Assembly (NCBI RefSeq): GCF_028858725.1
Contig: NC_084763.1
Coordinates: 56,133,152-56,197,151 of the forward strand
DNA: 64,000 nucleotides
Direction: 5' to 3'
Source of the DNA: Colius striatus
Taxonomy: Eukaryota; Chordata; Aves; Coliiformes; Coliidae
Shown: one piece after another, positions 12,272-24,292 of the stretch
Layout: every line of letters starts with the position of its first letter
Position numbering within the stretch: the first letter of the stretch is position 1
Made by a program: the position numbers and the translations under genes
Notes under the pieces: generated by a model
What the model was told of the DNA's origin: nothing
The model's input: only the letters and a program-made list of their open reading frames with translations
The model's database searches: none

Positions 12272-14340
12272 GTAAGCAGAACACACACCTGAAGTTCATT
12301 GAGTGTTCTCTGTGTTTCTAGAGACTATAAAAACTGATGCCAGCATCTAAAAATCATTGTGATAAATCTCTAGGTTCTTAACTTGTACAAGCCTTTACAA
12401 ATTAAATCCTGGTGTTAAGCACAGCAAAGGGGGGAAAAAGGGATTTCTAACCTGAACCTTTGTGCCTTGGAAAACATTTGCCTGCTTCCTCTTCTTCATC
12501 AATGTTTGGTGTCAATGGGATGGGATCAGAAAGTAATCAGACTTTTTTTTTCAGTGGGAAAGGTGAAGACACAAACAGATCTTTTTCTTGAAGATGAATG
12601 TTGTGGAGTATTTCCAAGTGGTTATTTTAAGAGCCCATGTAACGTTAATCTCTGCAGTATATGTACCTGACATAACTTTTCAGGAGAATTCAGAAGGGAT
12701 AAATTGTCTTCAGTATCCATTTGAACAGTTGCTGTTGCATTTTCTACTTCACATTTGACTTTTCTTAAGGATCATGTGGTTAGTTATGTCCTTTAGAGAA
12801 AGTCAAGAGGACAGATCATGTAGAAGTATGAGGGTGCAGAAAGGAGAGGATGACAACACTTTAGAAATGAGAAATATAGAACTAACCCTTCGTTAAACTT
12901 TGTACAACATGGATATGACTTTGGAAATAAACTGTATGTTTTTTACTGTTGCTTTTTGCTGATCCATGTGTTCTATTCTAACCCAAAGGTGTGAGTTCAG
13001 TCTTAAAACACATTTTCAAAGGAGAAAAGGGGGGAAACCTTCATAGAATCACAGAATGGTAGGGGTTGGAAGGGACCTTTAGAGATCATCCAGTCCAACT
13101 CCCCTGCAGAAGCAGATTCACCTAGATCAGGTTGCATAGGAACATGTCCAGGTGGGTCTCGAAGCCCTCCAAGAAAGGAGCCTCCACAACCCCTCTGGGC
13201 AGCCTGTGCCAGGGCTCCCTCACTGAAACAGTATTTTCATATATTTAAGTGGAACTGTTTGTGTTCCAGCTTCATCCCATCACCCCTTGTCCTGTTGCTA
13301 GCTACTATAGAAAAAAGGGATGTCCCAACCTCCTGACACCCACCCTTTAGATATTTGTAAATGTTAATAAGATCCCCCCTCAGTCTCCTCCAGACTAAAC
13401 AGCCCCAGGTCCTGCAGCCTTTCCTCGTATGAAAGATGCTCCAGTCCCCTGATCATCTTGGTGTCCCTGCACTGGCCTCTCTCCAGCAGTTCCCTGTCCC
13501 TCTTGAGCTGGGGAGCCCAGAACTGGACACAGGACTCCAGATGAGGCCTCACCAGGGCAGAGTAGAGAGGGAGAAGAACCTCCCTTGACCTGCTGCCCAC
13601 ACTCTTCTTGATGCCCTCAGGCTGCCATTGACCTTCTTGGCCACGAGGGCACATTGCTGGCTCATATTTAGGTTATTATCAACCAGCACTCCCAGGTCTC
13701 TCTCCTGGAGCTGCTCTCCAGCAGGTCACCCCCAGCCTGTGCTGGTGCGTGGGGTTGTTCCTTCCCAGCTGCAGGACTCTGCACTTGCCCTTGTTGAACC
13801 TCAGGAGGTTCCTCTCTGCCCAACTCTCAAGCTGTTTGAGACCTCACTGAATGGCAGCACAGCCCCTGGGGAATCAGCCAGTCCTCCCAGTTTGCTGTCA
13901 TCAGGGAACTTGCTGAGGGTACACTCCTCAGCCTTTCTCTGTATCAGCTTGGTGCAAGTTAGTGCTCAACTTGGGTTAGAAACTTGATGATTTGAAAACG
14001 TTTTGGCTTTACAGTGACACATCTTATAGGGAGGAAGCTGCACTGGAAAGTTGTTACAGTTTACTCCATAGCAACTAGATAAATTCTTAAGACTGTCTTT
14101 ACTGGAAAATATTTGTATCATTTTATTGGTGTGAATTTAGAGTGGACACAGTTCTATGACTTATTATTATTGTACTTTAATGCAACTCATTGTGAGAAAC
14201 GTTCACAGAGCTCCCGAGGCAGTAAGTGTGTGTCTTTTGATATATGTCTATATTAAAGATAGTCTACTTTGTGCTGTGTAGATGCACACTACACACACCT
14301 GTACATGTGCACACTGTGACTTGAAAATATCTGTTTTAAG
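12272..14340. other. NKTR intron with large antisense CR1
   Basis: This intron holds unique AT-rich sequence and an antisense CR1 at 13043-13930. The acceptor is ...ctgttttaag. Confidence 0.8.
13043..13930 (-). mobile_element. CR1 LINE, 5'-truncated, antisense
   Basis: Minus-strand CR1 runs from its 3' end (CATAGAATCACAGAATGGTA at 13043) through the 3' region into the C-terminal end of ORF2. The complement of 13364-13654 gives a 96-codon open piece containing [20 protein letters not shown]. It belongs to the same subfamily as the plus-strand copies at 15738-16160 and 19188-19540 and is strongly complementary to them. Confidence 0.93.
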
Positions 14341-14563
14341 CTTTGGAGAAGAAGAAGAAAGTCTGTTCTGACTCGGAAGCTTCAGACTCCTCCTCCAGTG
14401 CATCGAGCTCTTCAGAAACTTCATCTGAAAGTGAAGCTGAAAATGAAAGAAGCAGAAGGAGAAAGCGCAAAAGAAGAGCTAAAACCAAACAGTCAAGGAA
14501 ACGAAGAAAGGAAGAGAGGAAGAAAGAGGATCCAAGGTGCAAACGAACCTCCAGCCAAAGACG
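14341..14563 (+). CDS. NKTR: NKTR exon: first Ser/Lys/Arg-rich segment
   Basis: This 223-nt exon starts after ...gttttaag and ends at donor gtgact. It completes an Ala codon and encodes LEKKKKVCSDSEASDSSSSA, a serine-rich acidic block (SSETSSESEAENE), then a very basic block (RSRRRKRKRRAKTKQSRKRR). This is the post-cyclophilin NKTR region, with alternating likely phosphorylated serines and a nuclear-localisation-like basic cluster. It ends in phase 2 (CG of an Arg codon). Confidence 0.93.
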
Positions 14564-15131
14564 GTGACTAGTGTCTTACATTTGAGAATTGCAGGGAAAC
14601 CTGAGGAATTCAGCTTTGTTTTCATGAAATGCTCCAGCAAGGGATAGGAAAATGCTTTTACTTGTGTTTGGGTTTTGATGCTTGACTTCTATAAACAAAA
14701 ACCCAGCCAACCAACAAAAAAAATCCTAAAGCTGAGATCCTTGAGTGGACTTTTTTCCTGGAAAGAGTTAAAGATCATTGTAGATAGTCGTTTGAGTTGC
14801 TCTAGCTGGTGAATGTCTGCATGTTGAAGCATTTAGGATGGTATTCTTGCCTTAGTGAGACATCAGGCAAATCTTTGGTGTATATTTGATTATGTTTTGA
14901 AAGTGTTTCATGAGAAACGGCAAGTAGAAAACTAAATTAATAGCTGTCAAGTGAGAACTGATCTTTCTCCTCAATAACACCATCCTCCCTTTAGCCTGAA
15001 GTGGGCTCTTTGCTTGTTAAGCCATCTTAAAGTTGGAAGCATCACGTGGGATTGTTTTGAGGTTCGCTTTAAAAAGTGTCTTATCCCTTGACGGTTGATT
15101 TGGATTCACCAACTTGGTGTTTTTTTTCCCC

Positions 15132-15138
15132 ACAGCAG
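15132..15138 (+). promoter_or_regulatory. NAGNAG tandem splice acceptor
   Basis: ACAGCAG places two acceptor AGs three bases apart, at 15135 and 15138. Splicing to the first gives Arg-Ser-Leu-Ser at the junction and to the second Arg-Leu-Ser. Both keep the frame. Confidence 0.75.
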
Positions 15139-15291
15139 CCTTTCTGACAAGAGTGATAAAACAGAAAAGGCAGTTGATGTTGGCACCAAGAGGGACAAAC
15201 CTGTGGTACGTCCTGAAGAGATTCCCCCGGTGCCTGAAAACAGGTTTTTGCTCAGAAGGGACGTGCCTGTTGTCAACGTAGAACCTGAACC
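15136..15291 (+). CDS. NKTR: NKTR exon: conserved RPEEIPPVPENRFLLRRD segment
   Basis: This 156-nt exon starts after a run of T and ccccacag and ends at gtaagg. It encodes SLSDKSDKTEKAVDVGTKRD and then the strongly conserved KPVVRPEEIPPVPENRFLLR and RDVPVVNVEPEP. It is phase 2 at both ends, so it could be skipped in frame. The acceptor is a tandem CAGCAG, and using the second AG (exon start 15139) drops one Ser. Confidence 0.95.
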
Positions 15292-15737
15292 GTAAGGAGC
15301 ACTGAGCTTTCTTCTTCACTTGGTGGAAACGATGCACAAAGTTTTCCTTCTAACATTCTGCTGCTAGTACTGATGGTTCTAGTGTCAGAATTTTTAAGTG
15401 AGGTTGTTTCATGGTGCTTTCTACAGTTTTCTTTGCAATATTCCTTACCACCAGGGTTGTTCAACGAGATGTATTGAGTTTGTTTCCTTGGTCCTTAAGG
15501 GTCCTGCACTTTATAAGCTTGAACTCACAGATGATGGAGGAAAAAAACACCAGTGAAATCACAAGAAACTTTGTGATGTAAACAACAGCAAATATTTGGT
15601 TGCAAGGGGGACTTTGGATGTAAAGGAAGTCTTGAGTTCACAAGTTGTTTTCCGTTTGTGTTTTGCTTTTCTACTAAACTGCAGTTCTGTCAAATTTCTG
15701 TACTTTTGGACTGGGATAAGCTAATAAGATGATGATC

Positions 15738-16160
15738 ATTAACAAGATGATCAGGGGACTAAAGCATCCTTATGAGGAAAGGCTGCAGGAACTGGGGATG
15801 TTTAGTCTGGAGGAGACTGAGGGGGATGTTGTTAATATTTACAAGTATTAAATGGTGGGTGTCAGGAGGTTGGGACATCCCTTTTTTCTGTTGTATCTAG
15901 CAACAGGACAAGTGTAATGGGATGAAGCTGGAACACAAAGTTCCATTTAAACATAAGAAGAAACTACTTTGCTGTGAGATGAGGGAGCCCTGGCACAGGC
16001 TGCCCAGGGAGGGTGTGGAGGCTCCTTCTTTGGAGGTCTTCAAGACCCACCTGGACACGTTCCTATGTGACCTGATCTAGATTGACCTGCTTGTGCAGGG
16101 GAGTTGGACTAGATGATCTCTAAAGGTCCCTTCCAACCCCTACCATTGTGATTCTGTAAT
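15738..16160 (+). mobile_element. CR1 LINE 3' fragment, sense
   Basis: It runs from CAAGATGATCAGGGGACTAA (C-terminal ORF2) to the CR1 3' end (CTAAAGGTCCCTTCCAACCC). It contains the usual GGCACAGGCTGCCCAGGGAG segment. It is the reverse complement of much of the CR1 at 13043-13470, with only scattered differences. Confidence 0.93.
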
Positions 16161-16399
16161 ACATTACATTGCCAGACACCTAAAATCAAGAGGGATTTCA
16201 GTTCATGGTATGGTCTCCTGTAAGCCTTTTCTTGAAACATTACTTACTTCATGTTTCCAAAGCTTTAGTTTCCATTTCTTTAGAGGACATGCAAAACTGT
16301 AAAAGAAAGATTGGTTAGGAAAGAAGCAAGGCTTTAGAACCTGTCAACTATCAACCTGTCAACAGGACCCCTGGTTCTTTCCCCTGTACTACACTCATA

Positions 16400-16520
16400 G
16401 AGTTCATTCCCCAACCTGTGCTGGTACATGGGGGTTGTTCTTTCCCACATGCAACACTCTACACTTGCCCTTGCTGAATGTCATTGGATTTCTCCTCAAC
16501 ATCCTGAAACGCTTCTGCTC
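16400..16520 (-). mobile_element. CR1 LINE internal fragment, antisense
   Basis: CCCCAACCTGTGCTGGTACA followed by GGGGTTGTTCTTTCCCACAT and CACTTGCCCTTGCTGAATGT matches the complement of an internal ORF2 segment seen in the larger CR1s at 13700-13800 and 26760-26840. Both ends are missing. Confidence 0.75.
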
Positions 16521-16817
16521 CTGTTATCTTGATGATTTGTGCACCAAATACAAGTTAAAAGTAACAAGTGGCTTTTCTAAAGAGTGCTTTGCAAGCTCTT
16601 TGTTAGCAAGAGCTCTGACAGGCTGCACATTTGTTGGAAAACAAGGATACCTTGATTTGGTTGCAGAACTGTGCATGTCTTGCTTTATTTCTCAGAGAAT
16701 TCAATGAATTCTTGGTGCTGCCATCTCAAAGCAAATGAATAAAATGAATGTTTTGCATGATTAAGCTAATTTCAAGTTATGTTTCCATGTCAGTTCATAT
16801 TTTATTAATCTGTGTAG

Positions 16818-16905
16818 GAAGCTTCTTGATGCCACACCAGTTCTGACTGAGCAGAAGCCATCAGTCTCTAAATCTGGACGAAAAATTAAAGGAAGAGGCA
16901 CAATA
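16818..16905 (+). CDS. NKTR: NKTR exon: SGRKIKGRGTI segment
   Basis: This 88-nt exon between ...gtgtag and gtatgt encodes (P)KLLDATPVLTEQKPSVSKS and GRKIKGRGTI. QKPSVSKSGRKIKGRGTI is a near-exact NKTR signature. The phases (2 in, 0 out) match both neighbours. It gives no recognisable ORF on its own and was found from the expected protein sequence. Confidence 0.95.
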
Positions 16906-19826
16906 GTATGTGACAGTCTTTTAAATCCTTTTTTCTTATGCAGACTACCTCCTCTGACCTTGGGCTTTGCATTTCCTTGGAGGTTTTGTGTGACACTTTA
17001 ACTACTGTTGACATAATGTAGATTCTAGCTTGGAAGGCTGAGGTATTCCCCGCACCCCTCCATTTTTCTTACCACTGTCTTTTTACTTAAGGATTGATTG
17101 GGAGAACAAATGCTGACTCCTCAGCTACAAGAAGACTTCAAACGTTAAAAAAAAGTAGTTTTACTTGAAAGACTGAAATTAATTCAACCAGATTCATCCC
17201 CCATGAGCCACAAGATCTAAAGTAATGAGAAGTGACAAGAGCTTTTACTCTTCTCCACTCACTGGGTTTCCTTGCTGTTTCTGTTAAGCCTCAACGATTA
17301 ACAGTAGCTAAAGCTGTTGTACAAGTCCAAAGGATGTACAGCCCTTTCTCATGTATATTGTTTGTCCTCCACAGTTCTGATATTTGCATCTTCAACAGTT
17401 TATTTTTGTTGGCAGCTTTGATGGAATCCCATTGTTCTGCTTCTTGAGTTAAATCAGCCTTTTGTTTCCTTTTAGCTTCTTAATGTAGTTCCTCAGTTTT
17501 TGTCAGCTGTGCTGGCTGAGGTCAAGTCTGTGTAATTTCTTTGACACCTCATGGGCAGGATGTTACTTCTTGGTAGTGACACTGCACAGCCACACTGTTA
17601 TTTCTCAGTCAGTAGGAGGAGAAGCTAAGAAAAGCTGTCTTAATTGTGCATTTCATTCCAGTGTATTTCAAACTGTAGCATACCATGACTGAACATAATC
17701 TTCCCCTTTAGATTACTTTCCTGGGTTTAGTTGAGCAGGTGGCATTTGGGTAACTATAAACCAAACACACCTTGGTCCTGCCAATTTTTTTTGCCAAGGG
17801 GAAGTCCTCAAAGTGAAAAAGAAGTTGATGTCTAGAGATCAAATATCTCTGCAGCTGAAGACACTTTTTGTTAGAGTGGCCTTAACTGAGACTCCTCTGA
17901 GCGTGATTTTCTCATGAGAGCCATTGGATTTGGGATGGGCTTTCCTCCTGATTCCCTCATGATGCTGTTATTTCAAGCCACAAAATCAGCTTTAGGTGTC
18001 TGTAGCATGGGCCAGAGTGTTGTAGTGTTTGAGCCTCACCAGAGAACCAGCTCTCATTTGCCAGCCTTAACATTAAATCATTAAAGCTGTCTTGGCTGCA
18101 TCTGACAACTTGCATTTTATGACACCTGTGATGTCCATTAAAGTGGAAAGTTTTGAAATACTTATATAAATAAAGACTTTTGGCTAAATAGGTTAAAGCT
18201 GAGTGGAATTGGCTCTTGCCAGGGATTTGATTTTGACACTCTCTTGGCAAAACTACGAATGAAAACCCGTAAGATCAGAAATAATTTAGGGCTTGCAATT
18301 TAGATGGAGAAACACTTTCTTTTTTGGCCACCTGTAGTAACTAGCTTTGATTAGCAACAGTTTCTGTCCAGAGTGAGCTTGTTTGATGCTTTCCAAAAGA
18401 GTTTAGAATCCTCTTATTTCCTGACAGATTCTTGAGTATAATATGAGAGAGTTAGGTCCATGAAACCCTCACAACGTATTCCATGTCATTCATCTGTAAA
18501 AGCCTTTTTTGTACAAGTAGTCATTGCTTTTAGCTCAACCCATAAGGAAGCTCTAAATCTTCATGACCAGTTACCTTTATTTGTTAAATGTAAACAGGAT
18601 GTCTTAAAGACTTCTGCCTGTAATTAACTGAATAAACCAACTCGTGCATCTTCCTGGTTTTATTCTAGGGAGCAATATAATTGGTTTTTTTCTTCCACAT
18701 ATTGCTTGCTTGGTTCAAAATAATTGAGTAAAACCCAGATGTTTTTCTTTATTGAGTCAAGGAGCAACTAATTTCCTCATAGAATTTACCTAAGTGTGTA
18801 TCCAACTGGGTAATGGAAAATAATGAGTTAGCAATATTAGAAGGCTTTTTTTTCCTCTGCTGCACAAGTAGCTCTTACTGCCTACTTAAATACTGTGCCT
18901 AAGCATGTTTTTAAGTGTGAAGCTTCATTACCCTTCTGTGAAAGGGCTTTTTTTTTTCACTTGGAAGGTGCCTTGCATTGATTCCCATTTCAGAAGAGCT
19001 GAACAGCAGTAACATTTGAAGTAGGGCTTGTCTTTACCCAGACAAGCAGTTAAGTGAAACATCTGTGCTTCGGTATCTTGGGGAAAAAAAAGTTGATTAT
19101 CAGCAGTAATTGTGCTGTTCCTAAAGGTGTTATGTAAAGGGAATCTGTGACCTCTTCCCTCAGTCTTCCTTGAAACAAAAAAATGACTTCAGAGAAGATT
19201 GAGGGGGGATCTCATTAATATTTACAAATGTATAAATGGTGGGTGTCAGGAGGTTGGGACATCCCTTTTTTCTATTGTATCTAGCAACAGGACAAGGGGT
19301 GATGGGATGAAGCTGGAACACAAAGTTCCATTTAAACATAAGAAGAAACTACTTTACTGTGAGGTGAGGGAGCCCTGGCACAGGCTGCCCAGGGAGGGTG
19401 TGGAGGCTCCTTCTTTGGAGGTCTTCTAGACCCACCTGGACACGTTCCTGTGTGACCTGATCTAGGTTGACCTGCTTGTGCAGGGGGGTTGGACTGGATG
19501 ATCTCTAAAGGTCCCTTCCAACCCCTACCATTCTATGACTTAGCTGCTGGCCTCCCTTAGGCTTTGTGAAATACTCTTTGAGTATGAAAAGATAGAGTTA
19601 GCTATGTGTTCTGCCCTCATGTGTGGGATCTGTGCATACCAACAGTAGGTACTTGTGGCAGGAAGCCTAGAAGTTGTCATGTCTTCGTGTGTTTGCTTGA
19701 GTGGTGTCGTCTGGCTTATTGGTACAAAGTGCATGCACAATCTGTGTGGGGAGGCACCATGCATTGTCTATATCATCTCCTTTAAAGGAGAGTATCTTAC
19801 ACAACCACCTTTCTTTGCTTTCACAG
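16906..19826. other. NKTR intron, 2.9 kb
   Basis: Mostly unique AT-rich intron, with a plus-strand CR1 at 19188-19540 near the 3' side. The stretch 16906-19187 holds nothing else recognisable. Confidence 0.8.
19188..19540 (+). mobile_element. CR1 LINE 3' fragment, sense
   Basis: It starts near GAGAAGATTGAGGGGGGATC and ends with CTCTAAAGGTCCCTTCCAAC and CATTCTATGACT. It is very similar to 15738-16160 and in the same orientation. Confidence 0.93.
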
Positions 19827-19972
19827 CGATATCACACCCCACCTCGATCCCGGTCGTGTTCCGAATCCGATGACGACGAGAGCAGCGAGACGCCTCCTCA
19901 CTGGAAGGAGGAGATGCAGCGGCTACGAACCTACAGACCCCCGAGTGGGGAGAAGTGGAGCAAAGGCGATAA
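19827..19972 (+). CDS. NKTR: NKTR exon: RYHTPPRSRSCSESDDD segment
   Basis: This 146-nt exon between ...ctttcacag and gtaaga encodes RYHTPPRSRSCSESDDDESS, ETPPHWKEEMQRLRTYRPPS and GEKWSKGD(K). It is highly conserved in NKTR as remembered. The Ser-Asp acidic patch and the HWKEEMQRLR helix-like stretch suggest a protein-contact region between the cyclophilin domain and the RS tail. It leaves two bases (AA) for the next exon. Confidence 0.96.
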
Positions 19973-21197
19973 GTAAGAGCCTTACTACAAGTTGAAAACA
20001 TCTTGGCTTTTTTTACACCAGCTTTAATAGCTTGTGTAGATGTACTGTGTCGTTCAGCAGGGCCAAGGAAGTGATTGTCCCCCTGTGCCGGGCCCTGGTG
20101 AGGCTGCGCCTCGAATGCTGTGTCTGGTTGTGGGCCCCTCGCTACCAGAAGGACACTGAGGGGCTGGGATGTGTCCAGAGATAGGCAGCAAGGCTGGGGA
20201 AGGGTCTGGAGAACAGCTCTGATGAGGAGTGGCTGAGGGAGCTGGGAATGTTTAACCTAGAGAAGAGGAGGCTGAGAGGAGACATGAGCACTCTACAGCT
20301 ATCTCAAGGGGAACTGTAGTGAGGTGAGGGTCGATCTCTTGTCTCCGGTAATGAATGATAGACCATGAGGAAGTGGGTTCAAATTGCACCAGGGAAGGTT
20401 TTGTTGGGACATTAGGAAGAACTTTTTCACTGGGAGAATTGCTAAGCATTAGAGTGGGCTGCCCAGAGAGGTGGTGGAGTCACCATCCCTAGAGACAGTC
20501 AAAAGATGTAGAGTTGAGGTGCTGAGGGATGTGATTTAGTGATGGGCCTGGCAGTGTGAGGTGAGGGGTTGAGCTTGATGATCTTAAAGGTCTTTTCCAA
20601 CTGTAACACTTCTGTGATACTTGTGTTAGAATAAAAACTGTATCTTTGTGGTTATTGCATTCCACTTACATTCCAAGAATCAGCAGTGGGAGACTTTCTT
20701 AAACCCTTTCTGCTTTGCTAATGTGACACCAGATAAACACGTGCTGGGAAGTGTCAGAAGGCCAGGACAGTTGTTTCCCATAGTGCCATCTTGAATAATT
20801 AAGTAGTAATGAATTGGCCTGTCCAGTTTCTTGTTGCTTTCCATACAGTTTGCCGTGTCAGTTTTCCTTGAGCCTCAGACTTAGTTATGTGGTTTCTTTG
20901 GTATAGAGTAAAACAATCAAATCCACCAATCCTGTATTGCTATCTCTGTCTGCAATTGCAAACTCTGTGAGGCCAGCCAGCTCTCCAGAATTTCTGATGA
21001 CACTGAAAATGAACTTCTATCAAATGATCATCAGTGAACCTCAAAAGGAGAACTGGAGAGTGTTCTCTGTAACTGAATAATTGCAAGTTCAGTTTTATTG
21101 AGCTTAATTGCATTGGAAGTGGGGAAAATGCTTTATCTGAAGGGTTTTTTGGAGTTTCCACTTAATGTGAGGCATGTTTGTTGGGTTTTTTCCCCAG
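19973..21197. other. NKTR intron with sense CR1
   Basis: The 1.2-kb intron contains a plus-strand CR1 of the second subfamily at 20050-20625. The remainder is unique, with a T-rich acceptor (ggttttttccccag). Confidence 0.8.
20050..20625 (+). mobile_element. CR1 LINE 3' fragment, sense, second subfamily
   Basis: It reads from CGTTCAGCAGGGCCAAGGAA through GTGCCGGGCCCTGGTGAGGC to a 3' end GATCTTAAAGGTCTTTTCCA and ACACTTCTGTGATA. This 3' end differs from the GATCTCTAAAGGTCCCTTCC type and marks a distinct CR1 subfamily also present around ZBTB47. Confidence 0.88.
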
Positions 21198-24113
21198 GTT
21201 GAGTGACCCCTGTACAAGCAGATGGGATGACAGAAGTGCATCCAGGAGATCAAGGTCTTGGTCGCACAACGGTTATTGTGATCCAAGTACTGTGAGATAC
21301 TCTGGCCATCACAAGAAACACAGGAAAGAAAAGAAGAAGGTGAAGCATAAAAAGAAATCTAAAAAGCAGAAGCATTTCAAGAAGCACAAACAAGTGAAAA
21401 AGAAGAAAACGTCAGCCTCATCAGACGTAGAATCCTCTCACTCCTTCCTCAGGAGGACAAAATCATCTTGTGACCGTGAGAGGAAATCTCGGTCCTCATC
21501 GTCATCTTCTAGACATTCATCCAGAAGAGAATGGTCTAAGTCTGACAAGGAAGACCAGAGCTCATCGACTTTATCAAGCAGAGGGTCTCGATCACACTAC
21601 AGGTCCAGGTCTAGGTCTAAATCCAGGTCTTACTCCCGAAGAAGCTCTAGATCAAGGTCAGCCTCTAAATCGTCACATTCACGAAGCAGGTCGAGGTCAA
21701 GCTCTAACCCCAGGCATCAAAAGACGGTTTCCAGTTCCCCACGAAATATTTCCACCCGATTAAATGAGAACAAGTTGGCCAAGCCCGCAGAGCCTGTGAG
21801 GGCAGTGATGCTCCCCACTGATAAAATTGTTGTAGCCCCAGTCGTCCCAGAAAACCTCCCCGTTATACCCTTAAGCGACAGTCCACCGCCTTCGAGGTGG
21901 AAACCTGGGCAGAAGCCCTGGAAGCCGTCTTATGAACGGATTCAGGAGATGAAAGCTAAAACGACTCATCTAATACCCACCCAAACTAATTACAGCTTGG
22001 TAGTCGTTAAAGAAGCCAACACTTCCTCCTCCTATCGAAAGCGCCGGAGGAGCTCGGACAGCGACAGGAGCGGTTATTCCAAGTCTCGCAGCGACAGGAG
22101 CTCAGAGAGTTGGCTGAGGTCCAGGAGCAGGTCCTCTCGAAGCAGGTCATACTCAAGATCTTACACGAGGTCCAGGAGTAGCTCGAGGACAAAGTCTCGT
22201 TCTTCTGGCAGGTCACCATCAGCGAGCAAATACCGCAGTGACAGGTCAGCTTACAGCGAGTCGACGTCCTACTATTCCGTCAGTGACGACGACAAACACG
22301 GCAGCAAAAGGAAATCCACGTCGAGTGATCCCAAAGCTCGATCCCTTCAGCTGAGGCAAGAAACCAGCTCTGAAAGCACAGTCCCTTACAAGTGTGCAAA
22401 GGACTGTGACGAGTCGTCTCGAGGGTTGAAAGAGAGTGACAGCTTGTCATCCTCAGACTTCTCTACCGACAGCGAGCGTTCAGCCAAGGTGAAAGCAGCC
22501 CAAGACAAAGAGGGCCGCTTAGGAGGAGATACTCAGAAACTGGATAAAAACAGCTTAAGTTCTGAGAGAGGGGAGGAGAAATCCAAGTGTGAGCGGGATC
22601 CTGATCATACCAAGAAGAAAGCAGCTAAGGAGAAGTCTTCTGAGCAACCTAGAGGTGGTGCAAAAACGAAACGCAAGTCCTACGCTGGCAGTAAATGGGA
22701 CTCTGAGTCCAACTCTGAAAGAGGAGAGGCAAGGCGGCGGCGGGGAGATTCCAGACCCTCCTCTGACAAAGAAGAAGGAGAGGCCACATCAGGATCTGAC
22801 ACAGAGCTTAGTGTTACCAAAAGGATGAAAAAGCCATCCAATTCCTCGGAAGGCTTTCTGGGTTCTGATTGTACGTGGAAGACAAGCAAGCAGCCGCTGT
22901 CTTCCGAGTCGGAGAGTTCCTGTTCCAGCTCGACAAACGTTAGAGGGAAGTCAAAGAAACACAGACACGGGTCAAAAAAGCCTCCTAAGAAATCACATTC
23001 CAAAAAGGCCAAAGAAAAATCCAAAGGGAAAAAGGAGAAGAAACACAAAGTTCAGAAGAGAAAAGAAACGTTTCATTGGCAGCCCCCCCTGGAGTTTGGT
23101 GAGGAAGATGATGATGAAATAAACGAGAAGCCGGTGGCCAAGGATGATAAAGAAAAGCAGCTTGACAGGGACAGCAAAGATAAACCCCAAACGTGTGAGA
23201 AGAATGAAATGGTTGAAATAGTCAAAGATAAGATGGGAAACGGTGCCAGGTCTTGTGCAGGTGAAAACCTTTTAGGTAAAAGCAGTGTGTGTGATGCCTC
23301 ACCGGAGCACAGTTCCCTTCATAAGGACGGCACCAAAACGAACGTGTTGAACTCGGGAGTAAATGTGACTACTTGCAAGAATGAGGTGAAACAAGCTGAA
23401 GAGAGTAACCAGAATGGGTTGGAAGATGTCATTCAGACAGATGACAGCATGGAGATTTGTACTCCAGAGCGTAACTCGCCAGGGAAGGTTGATGTTGTGG
23501 ACATTTTGTCTCCTGTCATTCTCGCTGCTAAACCTCTAAGTGCTGCGATAAACAAAGATTTACAGGTTGAGACCCCTGAGGAAGATGCTGTCAAAGTAGG
23601 AAACAGTGTTATAGACTTTGCTAATATTAAAGAAGAAAAAGAAACAGGAAGGCAAGAAAATAACTCTGTCCCTGCTTCTAGTGCTAAAGACTGTAGCTTA
23701 AAAAGTGAAGTTACTGAAAATGCACAGAGCAACGTGGCAGATAATAAATGGAAACCTCTGCAAGGGGTTGGTAACGTACAACCAGCAGCAGTTGGTACTG
23801 CCACAGAAGTCAAGAACGTAGCTTCTGCACCAGAGCCTAAAGCAGCAGGGTTAAGGATTGAGATAAAAGCTAAGAACAAAGTAAGGCCTGGGTCTCTGTT
23901 TGATGAAGTTAGAAAAACAGCCCGGCTGAATCGAAGGCCGAGGAACCAAGAGAGTTCCAGCGAGGAAGAATCTCCAAGCAGAGATGACAACAGCCCATCC
24001 AGGAGCCTGAGTAGGTCACGAAGTAAATCTGAGTCTAAATCCAGACACAGAACAAGGTCTGTATCTTACAGTCACTCCAGAAGTCGATCCCGCAGTTCCA
24101 CGTACTCCTATAG
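21198..24113 (+). CDS. NKTR: NKTR giant exon: basic/RS-rich tail
   Basis: This 2,916-nt exon (971 full codons plus split codons) lies between ...ttttccccag and gtaagg. In order it holds LSDPCTSRWDDRS; a Lys-rich block (21300-21415, HKKHRKEKKKVKHKKKSKK); a first RS-rich block (21470-21720); a conserved PENLPVIPLSDSPPPSRWKP segment (about 21850) followed by KPSYERIQEMKAKTTHL; a second RS block (22030-22270); YAGSKWDSESNSE (about 22680); more Lys-rich sequence; FHWQPPLEFGEEDDDE (about 23070-23115); TDDSMEICTPERNSPGK (about 23437-23490); KWKPLQGVGNV; RIEIKAKNKVRPGSLFDEVR and KTARLNRRPRNQESSSEEES; and a final RS run. The conserved islands in low-complexity RS sequence match NKTR. RS repeats are typical SR-kinase targets. 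Both boundaries are phase 2. Confidence 0.97.
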
Positions 24114-24292
24114 GTAAGGAGTCTGTGCTGTTCCCACAGCCTTAACCCCTTAACTTGAGAGTTCTGCTCTTTTAAGGCACGTTTTTCTGTTTACCTGAAA
24201 GGGTAAAGCTTTAATAGTGCTTTTGCTTCCCGTTTGCTGCTGCTCTTCCCATCAGTTACATTCCACTTGGTGCTTTTCTTCGTTGGTTGTAG

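Larger units (their letters stand above)
15292..16817. other. NKTR intron with two CR1 pieces
   Basis: This intron contains a plus-strand CR1 at 15738-16160 and a small antisense CR1 piece at about 16400-16520. The rest is unique. The acceptor is ...ctgtgtag. Confidence 0.8.

Noticed and set aside
23433..23990. 185-codon minus-strand frame inside NKTR
   Set aside because: Shadow of the giant NKTR exon; the plus strand carries the conserved protein.
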